64,000 nt of DNA from Bryopsis sp. KO-2023 (lineage: Eukaryota > Chlorophyta > Ulvophyceae > Bryopsidales > Bryopsidaceae): assembly GCA_030272585.1 (NCBI GenBank), contig BSYQ01000001.1:1612001-1676000 (forward strand), written 5' to 3'. Position numbers and translations under genes: made by a program. Below the pieces are notes generated by a model. That model was not told the DNA's origin. It did not search any database and worked only from the letters and a program-made list of their open reading frames with translations. Of this stretch, positions 10,361 through 21,351 are shown piece after piece (positions within the stretch are counted from its first letter, which is position 1; every line of letters starts with the position of its first letter).

Positions 10361-11020
10361 TCATCGTTTCTTGGACTTCCCTTTCTTGGACGCTTGCGTC
10401 TGAAGATACTGGGCGATGAGATCTGAGACCGTGTCGAGGTTTTGCTCCTTCTCCCAAGTCGCTTCATGTAATTCATATCCCAGCCATGCAACGAGGAACT
10501 GACGATTCTTGCCCTTTCCGCGATGATCAATGATGGCTCGCACCTTGTATAACTCTTCGCCATCGTCTGTGATTATCGGCGGCGGCGGCGCCACTTCCCT
10601 TGCAAATGTCTCTGATCTCTTGAAAAGCTTCAGTTTACTCACATGGAAAACATCGTGAATCTTCCAGTTCGTCGGCAATTCGATCCTGAATGCGACGTCT
10701 GAGATTGCTTCGACGACTTTCAATGGACCCACGTATTTCCGTCTGATCTTGGCAGGGATCTGGCTGTAGCATGTCTTGGGCAGTTGAGTGATTCGGAGAC
10801 AAACTTCGTCACCGACATTGAGTTTGATATCTTTCCGTTTTCGGTTGGCGACATTTCTGTAATGCTCGCGGGATTTCTCGTAATTCTGTTTCGCCTCCCC
10901 CTCGATGCGTTGCATGCGTCCCAGCATGACATCCACAGCCTCGTTCGTGGTCGGCGGCAGCATCGGAGGAATAGCATTTGGTTGAAATCCGTAGAGAAGG
11001 TAAAATGGCGACATTCCAGT
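10361..11020 (-). CDS. pol: C-terminal part of gag-pol of element C (integrase tail and chromodomain)
   Basis: The continuation, beyond inserted element D, of the frame ending at 21352. It holds the last integrase core segment (MSPFYLLYGF), the SH3-like tail (VGDEV, RRKYVGPLKV, WKIHDVFHVSKLK) and a chromodomain (about 10500-10390) with WLGY and ATWEKE motifs, ending in a Lys-rich tail and a stop at 10361. Joining the two parts across one copy of the AGTGG duplication keeps the reading frame exactly (5397 + 660 nt), so the only damage is the insertion. Confidence 0.92.
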   Translation of the reverse strand, partial: TGMSPFYLLYGFQPNAIPPMLPPTTNEAVDVMLGRMQRIEGEAKQNYEKSREHYRNVANRKRKDIKLNVGDEVCLRITQLPKTCYSQIPAKIRRKYVGPLKVVEAISDVAFRIELPTNWKIHDVFHVSKLKLFKRSETFAREVAPPPPIITDDGEELYKVRAIIDHRGKGKNRQFLVAWLGYELHEATWEKEQNLDTVSDLIAQYLQTQASKKGKSKKR

Positions 11021-11025
11021 AGTGG

Positions 11026-11197
11026 TGTTAGGTCCCTGTAGGTTTTAGTGAGTCGTTGCTGCAGTTGAGACAGGGGTCACACACTTTCACAAACCAGAGA
11101 ATTAATTTACAAGTGTTCTCTCTGAACTTAACCCCCTAGAACCCGTACTAACCCGTACTACACACTCGTACTGCAAAATGAGTGCGACAACGTATCA
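11026..11197 (-). repeat. 3' LTR of element D
   Basis: 172 bp, TGATACGTTG...GACCTAACA on the minus strand, identical by eye to 21180-21351. Confidence 0.95.
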
Positions 11198-11348
11198 ACT
11201 ACTCCCCCCCCCCCCCCCAAAGGGTGTCCACACCCGTAGAAGAACCCAAAAAGAAAGAAAAATAAAAGAAAAGAAAAGAAAAGAAAAACCCCCAAGGAAA
11301 AACTGTCTCTGTCCGGCTCTGACTCTCTGGCTCTGGCTCCGCTCTCGC

Positions 11349-13245
11349 TCACTCTGTCTCCGAGTCCAAGCCCTCGAGATCCCACATCGTTCGTAGGATG
11401 TATGTCAGCCGGGATCCAAGCTCCTTGACACCGGTTTTTGAAGGGAAGGCTGCGGATTTGACCCGACACACCTGACATGGTAAGGTGAGCTGATCAGTGG
11501 TATCCGGGGATGGAAGCGATGGGAGCGGAAGAAAATCCTCCGCACGTTTCCCGAGGCGAAGATGCTCCGCGGTCATATCGAGCGGCCGGATAGTTTTATC
11601 CGCGAGCCACCGATTGATGACCCGATCCATTACATGATGATGGGGCCAGTGTGTAGGGCAAACGTAGTGTGCCCCACAACTGGTTTTTACCCCGACACCA
11701 TGTTGCGTTCCCGCGCAGTAATAGCACTTCGTTCCCGCGAGTGCTGGATCGTGCGTGCCTTTGATCTTCTTGAGCGCTGCACGCAACTCTTTCGCGTCCT
11801 TCGCGCGTGTGCGTTTCTTCCCCCGCTTGGTGCTTTTCTCCGCGCCTTTTTTTTTCCGCGCCCTTTTTTTCCGCTTCCTTCACTTTTTCCGCATCCGCCT
11901 GAGTCGACGGCTCCCCTTTCTTGGTTTCAGCGGTTGTCTTTTTCTCCGCGTCCGCCTTCTTTTGTTTTCCCGCGTCCGCATGTGTTTTCTCCGCGTCCGC
12001 CTTTTGTTTTTCCGCAGCCGCCTTTTTCTCCGCGTGTGTTTTCTCCGCGTCCGCGTTTTGTTTTTCCGCGGCCGCCTTTTTCTCCGCGGCTGCTTTCTTT
12101 TTCTCCGCATCCGCCTCCGCGAGTGCTTTGAGCATTGCTGCTTTGACGAGTGCTTTTGTTTGCGTGTCCTCCGCGCTCAGCGGTGGTTTTGAACCTGTCG
12201 GTTCTTCCGCTATGACGTCTTCGTTGTCGTCATCGTCAAGGGAACTCTGGGGTGGTTTCGCCAATTGCTTTGAGATATTCTCCGCTGCCCCGTCTATCCG
12301 GCTCAACCAGTCGTTCACTTGGTCCAAATTGTGCGCCTTCGTAAGGTCTACGTTCGTGATGGTGATCTCCTTGACCTTATGCATATCGACCTGATCTTTT
12401 ATCCGGCCGTCTCGCACCAACTGCGCCTGCGCCTTCGCGGTATCCAGCCGTACTCCCACGAGTCCGTGTGAGAAACTCGCGAGTGACTGCGGGATGTCCA
12501 TGAGGTTGGCCCGAAGCCGGTTGACCTCAACTTTGGACGCGACGAGTTCTGACATCAGCACACGGGCGGTCGTGCTGCTGCAGAAATCGTCTCCCTTCTC
12601 CGCCTTGGCGAGAGCTGCTTTTGTGGCCGCCAGCTCTTTTTGGACCGTGACGAGGTTCCGATAGCGTTTCTCCGCCTCGCTGATGAGCTGCTTGTTTTCT
12701 TTATGATACCATTCGGTATCCGCCTGAGCTTTCGTGGCTGCTTTCCGGGAGAGGGTTAGGTCGGTGGTCAGCTGGGTAATTTCCTTGGATTTCGCGGAAA
12801 TTTCTTGATCCCGCGCGGAAATTACTTGATCCTTTGCGGAATTTTCTTCCTCTAGCGCGGATAACTCTCGTTTGATGGTCTTGAGTTCCGCTTCCGCACC
12901 GCGGGCTTTCACTTGAGCGTCACTCAACTGCTGTTGAAGAGCCCGGTATCGGTTGGTCCAATCCGCCTCCAGCTTAGTTTTTTCCGCCGCCCTTTCCTCT
13001 TTTGCTTCCCGGAGTTCCGCCGCCAGCTCACAGATTTCCGCCTCCTGCTCATCTCTTTTTGTCACACCCTCCTGAAGCTTCTTGTGTAACTTTTCGTAAT
13101 CCGCCGCCACATTTGCATGTGATTCCACCGCCTCAGTTCCAGATTCTAAGGCTTCCGCGAGCTCCGTTTCCAAGGCCTCTGCCTTTGCTTTCCACTCATT
13201 CCTCTGCTGACGGAGTCGCTCCAAATGCTCGGATGTTCCAGACAT
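11349..13245 (-). CDS. Accessory ORF of element D: coiled coil plus Cys/His domain, frame-shifted at A9
   Basis: Begins at the Met at 13245. The first 200 residues are a long heptad coiled coil (Glu/Lys/Ala). A middle helical region follows, then about 100 residues of Lys/Ala/Glu/Asp repeats of the type AEKKAAAEKQ. The C-terminal domain lies in another frame (from about 11800 to the stop at 11349) and contains CYYC, then CGAHYVCPTHW, then LPCQVC (11726-11465), the same order as in the accessory ORF of element A. The shift falls at a run of nine A on the sense strand (T9 at about 11847-11855): losing one A, or a +1 slip, joins the frames. Read straight on, the coil frame runs to about 11596 as non-homologous sequence. 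Function unknown; the match in design to A argues that it is a real gene. Confidence 0.7.
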
Positions 13246-13355
13246 TTTTCTGCAAATGCTTTTAATGTTTGCTCTGGTGGCGGTTGCTTCTGAAGGTTCA
13301 GTGCGCTCGGCGTAAACTTTTGACGAAATAGGCTGGAGGGTTGCAGCCTAGCTAG

Positions 13356-13361
13356 TTTATA
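13356..13361 (-). promoter_or_regulatory. TATA-like box upstream of the accessory ORF of D
   Basis: TATAAA on the minus strand, 111-116 bp before the ATG at 13245, in the 320-bp spacer between pol and the accessory ORF. Position and spacing mirror the TATAAG box of element A. Confidence 0.35.
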
Positions 13362-13564
13362 CAAGTGATAGAGTCACTCACTTGTCACTGATGGAAGACT
13401 TCCTCTATTGAGTGTCGTCTCATCCAAGGTTCTAGCCCGCTTTGATATTACCCTCGCTATCTTGACTCAGCTCTCTGTAGCTCGCTCTTAGATGTATTTG
13501 ATTATGGGTGAACTGATACCAACACATCAACCATCGTTCCCTTCCCCATATCAACCTGTATCAT

Positions 13565-15756
13565 CTAAAGAGGTTGTTTCCGCCGCCTTGTCCGCCTTTC
13601 TTCCCGCTTAGAGCGGATTTCTTCTTTGGTCGGCAAGCGCGTGCGGTTTCTGAGATACTCTGCCAAGATATCGCTGGCATTGGCCAGGTGGGCTTCTGGC
13701 TCCCAGGTGGCTTCCATCAAATCATAGCCCTTCCACAGAATCAAGTACTCCCGACGGTTGGGTGTGCCTCGATCCCGCAGAATACGCTCGACCTCATATT
13801 CAATGGCGCCATCCACCAACTCCCCTTCGGGAGGTTCCACCTCCCGCTCATCATCTTCTGACAAGCGGTTGTATGCCTTCAGCTTGGAGACATGGAAGGT
13901 AGAATGAATAGTCCAATGGGGTGGTAGTTGCAGGCGATAAGCGACTGTGGATATCGCTTTGTCCACTTTGAATGGCCCGACAAACCTCCGGCGGATTTTT
14001 GGTGGGATCTTTTGTAAGGATTGCAGCGGAATAAATGTACTCCGCACCAAAACTTCATCCCCTTCTTTGAAGATTACTTCCCGCCGCCGTTTGTTCGCTT
14101 GGACACACATCCGCTCTTGTGCGGTTGCATACTGCTGCTTTGCCTGCTGCAGTTGCTCGTCCATTCGTTTCACCATTTCGGTTGCCATTTCGGACTCTTC
14201 TTTCGCCGTTAACTTTCTCTGCACGGTAATTTGTCCCATATGCTGCCCATACAACAAGTGTGCTGGGGCATAGCCGGTTGACACATTGCGGGAGTTGTTG
14301 GCAGCAAATTCCGCTGTCGCCAAGAAATCAACCCAGCGGTCTGGATATCGCTCCACATAAGGCCGCAAAAAGTCTTCCAACACCCGAATAGTAACCTCTG
14401 ACTGCCCATCTGTTTGTGGGTGGTAGGCTGTGCTCATTCGGAGTTGGGTTCCCAGAAGTGAAAATAAAGACCGCCAGAAGGAACTTGTGAATCTGGGGTC
14501 TCGATCGGAAATTATCACTTTGGGGAGGCCATAGTGTTTGTATATTTTGTCCACAAACAACTTAGCATATTCCGGGGCGGTTATTTCCTTAGTGCAGGGT
14601 GCGAAGCGAACGTACTTGGTTAACCGATCAACAAATACCGCGATGGCGGTGAACCCACGTGACTTTGGTAAATCAGTCACGAGGTCAGTGGTGATCTGTT
14701 CCCACTTTGTTGTCGGTATTGGGAGTGGATGCAGAAGCCCTTTCTGCTTCGTCGTATCAGCTTTTGTCCGCTGACAGACAGGACATGTCCGCACATATGC
14801 TTGGACATCCTTTCCAACTCCTTTCCACCAGTAGTATCGCTGTAGCACATCCGATGTCCGGGCGGCACCTGCGTGTCCAGCGCTCGGAACATCATGGAAC
14901 TCCCCCATAACCTTTTTCCGGTATCCATTTGGAACCACTAGTACTTTGTCTGAGGTGGGAGTTGCTTGATAGTACAACCAGCCATCCTCGAACGAAAGTT
15001 TCGTGGGTTTACCCTCTTGGATTTTCGCGACTTCCGCTTGCAGTTTTTGATCTGCTGCAATAGCGGTCTTCCATGCATCCGCTTCATCCACCACCCAGGC
15101 GGACAAAGCATGAATTTGATCCTGTGAATCAGGAAGGCTTCGGGATAACGCATCCGCCAGTACATTGGCTTTACCAGGCACATAGACGATTTTTGGATCT
15201 ATGGAATCAAAATACCCTGACGTGTACCATCGGGATTGTGTCCGCGACATTTTAGCTTGGGTCATGAAGTGGGTTATCGGCTGATGGTCTGTCAGAACCG
15301 TAACCTCCCCAGGCGCTCCTTCGAGGTAATGCCGCCATTGGCTGAGCGCATATGCTACAGCCCCCAGCTCCCGCTCATATGCGGAATATCGTGTCTCAGC
15401 TGGTTTTAATCGTCTTGAAAGGTAGGCTATTGGCTGTAGCCCCTTTCCATGGTCCTGACACAGAACTGCTCCATATGCAGTTCCTGATGCGTCCGTTATT
15501 ACGGTGTACCTAAGAAGCGGATCGGGTAGGAGAAGTATGGGGGTGCGGGTGATCTTTTGCTTGAGTTTGCTGAAGGCTTCGCGCTGAATAGGCCCCCATG
15601 TCCACACATGATTCTTTTTGATCAGATCATGTAAGGGTCCTGCAATCCGCGCAAACTCTGGTATAAACTTACGATAGTAAGATACCATGCCCAGAAAACT
15701 TCGCACATCCCCAACTGAGCTCAACTCCTTCCATTCTTGAATAGCCCGCACTTTAT
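13565..15756 (-). CDS. pol: pol of element D, second part (RT thumb-RNase H-integrase-chromodomain)
   Basis: Open on the minus strand from the inverted repeat at 15757-15773 to the stop at 13565. It begins in the RT connection (DVRSFLGMVSYYRKF), then RNase H with TDASGTAYGAVL, the integrase zinc finger ending CPVCQ, the integrase core with SDRDPRF and DGQSEV, the SH3-like tail (RRRFVGPFKV) and a chromodomain with WKGY and ATWEPE motifs. These domains are intact. It is separated from the first half of pol by a 290-bp segment in the opposite orientation, so no full RT can be translated. The sequence is close to pol of A throughout. Confidence 0.9.
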
Positions 15757-16056
15757 CACTCATTGGTTGCAGGATTTGTTGGGGGAGTTTTTGGACCACT
15801 TTGTGGTTGTTTTCATTGACGACATTCTGGTGTTTTCCAATTCAGTGGAAGAACATGTCGATCATTTGAAACAGGTATTCGAGCGGTTACACAAACACAA
15901 GCTCTACGCGAAAGCGAGCAAGTGTGAAGTGGGGGTCAGCGAGACCGATTATCTGGGATATCATTTGTCAGGAAAAGGCCTGCAACCAATGAGTGCGACA
16001 ACGTATCAACTACTCCCCCCCCCCCCCCATACTTCTCCTACCCGATCCGCTTTTGA
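15757..16056 (+). other. Inverted RT palm segment with LTR scrap inside pol of D
   Basis: On the plus strand 15761-15990 encodes the missing RT palm, including VVVFIDDILVFS and YLGYHLSG, opposite to the rest of D. A perfect 17-bp inverted repeat (15757-15773 against 15979-15995) bounds it. It is followed by about 40 bp matching the LTR end and polypurine tract of D (15988-16028 matches 11177-11217), then about 25 bp matching the sense strand of RT-RNase H sequence at 15514-15540. Minus-strand pol resumes at about 16056. The catalytic aspartates are thus on the wrong strand. Confidence 0.85.
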
Positions 16057-17735
16057 AACTGGGCCGGACAGTTGGACATTCCGAAGGGACAAACGAGGAA
16101 CTCGAAATGCCCGTATCGTGTGCGGAATGCAGTTTTTGGGGTATCCTTTGGCCGGACTGGAAATTGCCAGTAGCCCGAGCGGAGGTCGATCTTGGTGTAG
16201 ATCTTTGCTTTCGCGAGCCGGTCCATTAACTCTTCGGGGAGCGGAAGTGGATAGCGGTTTTTAATGGTGTAGTGGTTGATCCATCTGTAATCAACACACA
16301 TCCGCAGTCCGCCGTCTTTCTTAGGGACAAAGAGTATGGGAGCTCCCCAGGGACTCTCTGACGGCCTAATCTTCCGTTGCTCGAGGAGATAATCCACTTG
16401 TGTCCGAACTTCATCCAATTCAGCCGGAGAAAGTTTGTACAGGGGACGGTGGATTGGGCTCATACTCTCATCCTCAAGGTCGATCTTAAATTCATGACCC
16501 TTGCGGACGGGAGGTATGCCAGGCGGGAGATCTTTTGGAAAAATGTGGCTATATTCCTCCACCACAGAGCGGATATCCGGGTGCATCTGATCATGCAGCA
16601 ACTTCGGTACCTCCGTCTCTTGTGGTGTGTTGGTGCCCGCTGAAGTTTGAAGGCTATCAACGGTTACCCCCTCATACGGATATTGCATCAAGTGATTGCT
16701 ATCCGTGGGGTCAGATTCACGCACCACCACCAAGTAAGCCAAACTATCTGTGGCTTCAGTTTGCTTCTTGATGTAGCGGAATATCTTCTTGTGGGTGATG
16801 AGAGGTGTGGTTTCATTCGCAAGTTGAAGATAATCAGTCGGTCTTTCCTTTACCGGTACTGTTATCCAACCTTGACCTTGGCGAATGTTGATAGTTCCCT
16901 GTGCAAAGTCTATGGACGGGTTATTGGCGATGAGCCACGGTAACCCTAACACGATGTCATATGTGAGATGAGGAAAAACATCCGCAGAAAACTGGGTTTT
17001 GTATCCGCCCAACTGCATATTGATGTTTCCGCATCGTTTGTCCACATTGCAAACAGACCCGTTGGCTAATGAAACGGTCTTATTACACGAGGAGAACTCT
17101 AACCCCAAACGATCCACAAGTTTCTGCGCTACATAATTTTCCGTAGCTCCACAGTCCAAATAAGCGGAGATTGAAACTCCCCCTATCCGCCCCTTAAGCT
17201 CATATCCCATGAACTTAAGGTGGTGATTATTTACCAGCGGGTTAAAACTGTCTTGAAGGTAATCCCCACCTTCAACCCCTGGTTGTTTCTTTCTGTCCGA
17301 TGCCTCCCTTGCATCGGCGTCAGACGGAACCCTTGGGCTGGTCCGGTCTAAACTTTTTACACTTCCTTCCGAAGCCTGTTTCTCTCCACAAGGCGGGACA
17401 GATTCCAGGTTGCTATCTCCGGAGGAACTTCCAGAGTCTTCATGTACTGAACCAACACTTTCCGCCAACTCTCTGCCGGAAGTGCTTAGGATGACCGTAC
17501 TTGAATCATCCATCCGCTCTTTGTCACCAAGTTTTGTACTCATCAGCGGATTTTCAGCCCTCTGGGCGGGATTTCTTTTTGACTCTTTCTCGGTCTTTTT
17601 ATTCCCCTCTCGTTCTCTTGCTCGTGACTCCCGGAGCTTCTGACGTCTGCGATGTCTATATCTTCGGCGTCTGGCTCTTTTTCTTCTGGCCGCATGGAGT
17701 GAAGTCTCCTCTATGCGGCGTGATCTTTTAGCCAT
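16057..17735 (-). CDS. pol: pol of element D, first part (protease and RT fingers)
   Basis: Starts with an ATG at 17735 that overlaps the end of gag by 25 bp in the -1 frame. A very basic N-terminal segment (runs of Arg and Lys) is followed by a Ser/Glu-rich linker, the protease (DCGATENY near 17160) and RT up to NCPAQFQ at 16057, where homology stops at the inverted segment. Motifs include [31 protein letters not shown] and [10 protein letters not shown], nearly identical to A. Expression could be by -1 frameshifting or by re-initiation at the overlapping ATG; I see no perfect slippery heptamer in gag frame here. Confidence 0.88.
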
Positions 17736-20677
17736 TTTTGAAAAGTTGGGCCTTTAGGACATTTTCCAAAGCCATGACCCACTTCACCGCAGATGTAACA
17801 TGCGCCTCCGCCTCTAGCTCCGCCTTGTTGCTGCCTTCCGCCACCACCTCGATTTCGTCCGCCACCTCGTCTTCCGCCTCTTCCGCGGCCACGGCCGCCG
17901 CCACCTCTGTTGCCTTCTCCCATTTGCTGATTTTGATCTTGGGGTGGAGGTGGTGGTTGCGGTTGCTGACCTTGCATTTGCTGGTTCTGATCAGCTTTGG
18001 GCTTGTTTTTCCAATTCCAGTTCCATCGCCCTCGTCCGCGACCACGTCCGCGGTTGTTTTGAGATTGGCCTCCCAACGAATCGATTCTTTCGGCAGTGAC
18101 TATCGCCGCTTCCACTCCTTCTGTCACCATTGTAACAACTTGATGTCGGATCTGGGGCCGTAGTCCGTCAACAACCGTCAAGTACTGCTCCTCCTCCGTC
18201 ATATTCGGAATTCTGAGTATGAGATCCCGAAATGCGTTAATGTAGGAACGAACAGTCCCCGTTTGTTGAAGTTTCCGCAGCTTCCTACGTGAAACATCGG
18301 ACATTCTTGTTGGTTCGAAAGCAATAGCTAACTCTTCCACAAGTTGTACCCAGTCCTGGAACATCGGACGAACTCCTTCCCGAATCCGCATCTCTTGCAT
18401 ATTCCGCCATGTGGCGGCTGAACCAGAGAGATTTGTGCGGAATACTTTAAGCCAAACAGACTCATCCAAATCATATACTTTACAGAAGTTGGTGAGTTCT
18501 GCCTGCCAATCCCGAATCCAGCGATCTCCAGCGCCAGTATACGGTTTCGGCATCGGGAATTTGACCGCATTGGGAATGTGAAGCAAACGATTTTCTGGAC
18601 GTGCATAGCCCATAAAATCTGGGACCCCACCTGGGGGACCAGGAGGTCCGCCTCCTCCGCCACCTCCACCACCACCATCTCCAGGACCGCCTCCTGGGTT
18701 CCTAGATGGTCCTTCTCCTCCTCCACCAATATGTGGTCCAGGTGCAGACCCACGGCCACTTCTGTCCGATGGGCCTCCGCCACTTCCATCACCGGAACCA
18801 TCATCATCTCCACCTCCGCCTCCTCCGCCTCCTCCGCCTGCGCGTTGAGGAATACGCGGATAGGATCCCCATCCAACATAGGGGTTTCCGGATGATGGAG
18901 CTCCGTATACATTCACGGAGTGACCTAAGATAGAAGGCCGAATGTATGATGCTCCCATGGCATAATAGCCGGGTGGTGAAATCATTGATGGATGTGATAA
19001 CACTGGCTGAGAAACTGGTGGTGGCATGGGTAATGTTCTAGGTGGCTCGGGTGACGTGGTTGTTGGAGTTGTCAGCGGAACAGTTTGTACCACGGGAGAA
19101 GCCTGCGTACGCTGTGGCGGTTGTACTGGCTGTAATACCGCTGGTGGTCTTGTATTTGGTGTTTGTCCAAACACAGCGCTAGGCCTCACGATCGGCCTAG
19201 GTACATTTCCCTGTCCGCTGATTGCACTGCCTCGCCCCACTCCAGGAATAATGACTGGGGGTGATGCAGGTCGGGTAATCGGTCTATTTGCCCGCGGGAA
19301 TACTGGTGGTATTGGCGGGAAACCTACCGAATCCGGGGCAAAGCCGGATGAGGTTTGGGGCGGTTGACCGAATGGAACTTGTACTTCGGCCAAGCTTGGT
19401 GGTTGTGCCACCGTTCTGGTTCCCGCTCCCGCCATAGCAGCCACAAGAGGTGTTTGTTGAGCAGCGGATGCCATTTGTGTGGCAACTGCTGCAGCATCTT
19501 TCTTCCGCCAAAACTCAAAATTCGACGTGAACTTTGTGTCCGCTACATCCTCAAACACCTTCTTTAGCTCTTGCGCTGTTTCCGGATCTTGTAGCATTTC
19601 TTGTAGCATTTCCCGCGGCTCTCTGCTCCTTGTTGAGCTTCTCGATCTGCTTCTCCTTGAAGACCGACTTTGACTTCTTTTCAACTCCTCCATTTCCATT
19701 TGTAATCTAGCCGCCGCTTCTTTCGCAGCCGCTGCCTCCTTTAACAAATAGGCTACTTCCGCATGATGCTGTGTTTGAAAACTTTCCGCTCTGTCTTTAG
19801 TCGCTTCAAGATCATGCTTAACACGAATGAGTTCTTTGAACTGTTTACTCTGACCCGCATCCACTAGTGCCTGGGTCTCTCTCAGTTCTTGTTGAACCGT
19901 ATCCAACCCCCAAAGGGCGTCGGCATGTTGCCGGTCAAACTCTTCTTCGAGTTTCCTTCTTTGCTCATCCGTGTCCGCTACTTGTTCGGCCAATATCCGC
20001 TGAGCCTCTTTGGCTTCGTCCACCTCTTTCTGGGCGACATCACGGATATTCGCCAAGCCAGCTTCCATTTGGCTGAACCTCCCCTTGGCTGCAGCATCCA
20101 GATCTTGTATCCGCTCATCCAACCTTTCACTGAGCTGTCCTTCGATCTGGTGATGGCGGGACTGTAGAGTAGAGTCCAACACATCATGTACTTGGGAAGC
20201 CATGCTTGAACAAGCTCCCTCCATCCGACTATCAAGGTGCTCGGCGACCTGGGCTGTCCGCTGGGCAGCCTCCTCGGACAATTGGCTGTATAACCGCTCT
20301 TGCGATTCATGGAGATCGCGCTCCTGCAGGCCGTCATTGTGCACGTGCAAAGTCTGGTTATGCACGTTCACTTGGCTCTGTTGCAGGTGCTGCGTTTGTT
20401 GATTGATGAAGACTCCCGGCTCTTCCTCCATCTCCTCATCAAACTCCGGGCCAATGTCCGCTTCCTCATCGCCTGCTTCCTCCACCATGTCCGGGTGCGC
20501 GGGGATACCGTATGCCTGTAATGGCCGGTCCATTTCTGCCTGTATTGGCAGTCCGACAGCAGGTAATTCCTGGGCGACGATCAGCGGATATAGCGGCGGG
20601 CCATCTGGGGCGTCGCGCTCTTGCTGATCGTCTTCGATACCGTATTCCAGGTATAGCTGCTCGTCGTTTCCGCTCAT
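17711..20677 (-). CDS. gag: gag of element D (capsid-nucleocapsid)
   Basis: 988 codons from the ATG at 20677. N-terminal acidic segment; long coiled coil with many Gln and Glu (about residues 90-340), including a Ser/Arg-rich stretch; a Pro/Thr/Ala-rich middle; a striking Gly-rich, Asp- and Ser-containing linker (forward 18620-18840); a Ty3-type capsid ([35 protein letters not shown], about 18560-18060); an Arg/Gly-rich tail; and one CCHC knuckle [15 protein letters not shown] (about 17800-17759). It packages element RNA into particles (family knowledge). Gag of C has the same design. At nearly 1000 residues it is far longer than usual Ty3 gag. Confidence 0.9.
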   Translation of the reverse strand: MSGNDEQLYLEYGIEDDQQERDAPDGPPLYPLIVAQELPAVGLPIQAEMDRPLQAYGIPAHPDMVEEAGDEEADIGPEFDEEMEEEPGVFINQQTQHLQQSQVNVHNQTLHVHNDGLQERDLHESQERLYSQLSEEAAQRTAQVAEHLDSRMEGACSSMASQVHDVLDSTLQSRHHQIEGQLSERLDERIQDLDAAAKGRFSQMEAGLANIRDVAQKEVDEAKEAQRILAEQVADTDEQRRKLEEEFDRQHADALWGLDTVQQELRETQALVDAGQSKQFKELIRVKHDLEATKDRAESFQTQHHAEVAYLLKEAAAAKEAAARLQMEMEELKRSQSRSSRRSRSRSSTRSREPREMLQEMLQDPETAQELKKVFEDVADTKFTSNFEFWRKKDAAAVATQMASAAQQTPLVAAMAGAGTRTVAQPPSLAEVQVPFGQPPQTSSGFAPDSVGFPPIPPVFPRANRPITRPASPPVIIPGVGRGSAISGQGNVPRPIVRPSAVFGQTPNTRPPAVLQPVQPPQRTQASPVVQTVPLTTPTTTSPEPPRTLPMPPPVSQPVLSHPSMISPPGYYAMGASYIRPSILGHSVNVYGAPSSGNPYVGWGSYPRIPQRAGGGGGGGGGGDDDGSGDGSGGGPSDRSGRGSAPGPHIGGGGEGPSRNPGGGPGDGGGGGGGGGGPPGPPGGVPDFMGYARPENRLLHIPNAVKFPMPKPYTGAGDRWIRDWQAELTNFCKVYDLDESVWLKVFRTNLSGSAATWRNMQEMRIREGVRPMFQDWVQLVEELAIAFEPTRMSDVSRRKLRKLQQTGTVRSYINAFRDLILRIPNMTEEEQYLTVVDGLRPQIRHQVVTMVTEGVEAAIVTAERIDSLGGQSQNNRGRGRGRGRWNWNWKNKPKADQNQQMQGQQPQPPPPPQDQNQQMGEGNRGGGGRGRGRGGRRGGGRNRGGGGRQQQGGARGGGACYICGEVGHGFGKCPKGPTFQKWLKDHAA

Positions 20678-21164
20678 GGTGGATGTCTTGATTCGTCGGC
20701 GGTAGAATCACGTGTCCGTTTGGTGGATTCCGTTGGCGGGTAATCCACGTGACTAATTGGTCACTCTTTGTCAGCGGTTTCTGGCGGCGGTTTCTGGCAC
20801 GTAATTTCTGGCGGAAACGTATTCGTCCGCAGAAACGTCCGCTGGCAGACTCGTTTTGTCCGCTCTGCGGTAACCGCGTGCAGTGTCGACAACTCTCCGA
20901 CAAACGGAAGTACTACTACGCCGTGCTGTGGTCGTAGCGTCCAAGGATCTATAGATCCTGTGATTTTGGGAGGGATGATCGAGCGCAGCAACGTGCGTTC
21001 TCTTTCGTCCAGCGTTTGGTTGGTGCGCAGCAACACGAAGTAGGTTCCAGACACGAGGGGAAACCTTCTTCGACCTAGCCGACCCTGATCTTTTGCACCT
21101 CGACTGCAAAATCTCCTGTCGATCTCTTCCACTAAGTAGACTCGACTTGCAGGTAGGGTGCTTC
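20678..21164 (-). other. 5' leader of element D
   Basis: About 490 bp between the primer-binding site and the gag start. It holds several short overlapping frames but no gene; packaging signals may lie here. The primer-binding site is the reverse complement of 21165-21177. Confidence 0.5.
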
Positions 21165-21179
21165 GGCTCCGAAACCAGT

Positions 21180-21351
21180 TGTTAGGTCCCTGTAGGTTTT
21201 AGTGAGTCGTTGCTGCAGTTGAGACAGGGGTCACACACTTTCACAAACCAGAGAATTAATTTACAAGTGTTCTCTCTGAACTTAACCCCCTAGAACCCGT
21301 ACTAACCCGTACTACACACTCGTACTGCAAAATGAGTGCGACAACGTATCA
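21180..21351 (-). repeat. 5' LTR of element D
   Basis: 172 bp, followed on the minus strand by AC and then the primer-binding site TGGTTTCGGAGCC. Identical by eye to the 3' LTR. Confidence 0.95.

Larger units (their letters stand above)
11026..21351 (-). mobile_element. Element D: Ty3/gypsy chromovirus with accessory ORF, nested in C
   Basis: Two 172-bp LTRs (11026-11197 and 21180-21351) read identically and are flanked by the duplication AGTGG (11021-11025 and 21352-21356). Primer-binding site TGGTTTCGGAGCC is at 21177-21165 (minus); the polypurine tract is about 15 G next to the 3' LTR (antisense of 11204-11218). Gene order on the minus strand: gag (20677-17711), pol (17735-13565, broken by an inverted segment), spacer with TATA-like box, accessory ORF (13245-11349). 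The identical LTRs imply a very recent insertion even though the RT is broken. Confidence 0.95.

Noticed and set aside
11880..12192. Plus-strand frames of 145-157 codons rich in Phe, Arg and Ser
   Set aside because: They are the reverse complement of the Lys/Ala/Glu repeats of the D accessory ORF.
15737..16264. A separate plus-strand RT gene
   Set aside because: Only the palm segment of the surrounding element D, inverted; the downstream part of this frame is LTR scrap and antisense pol.
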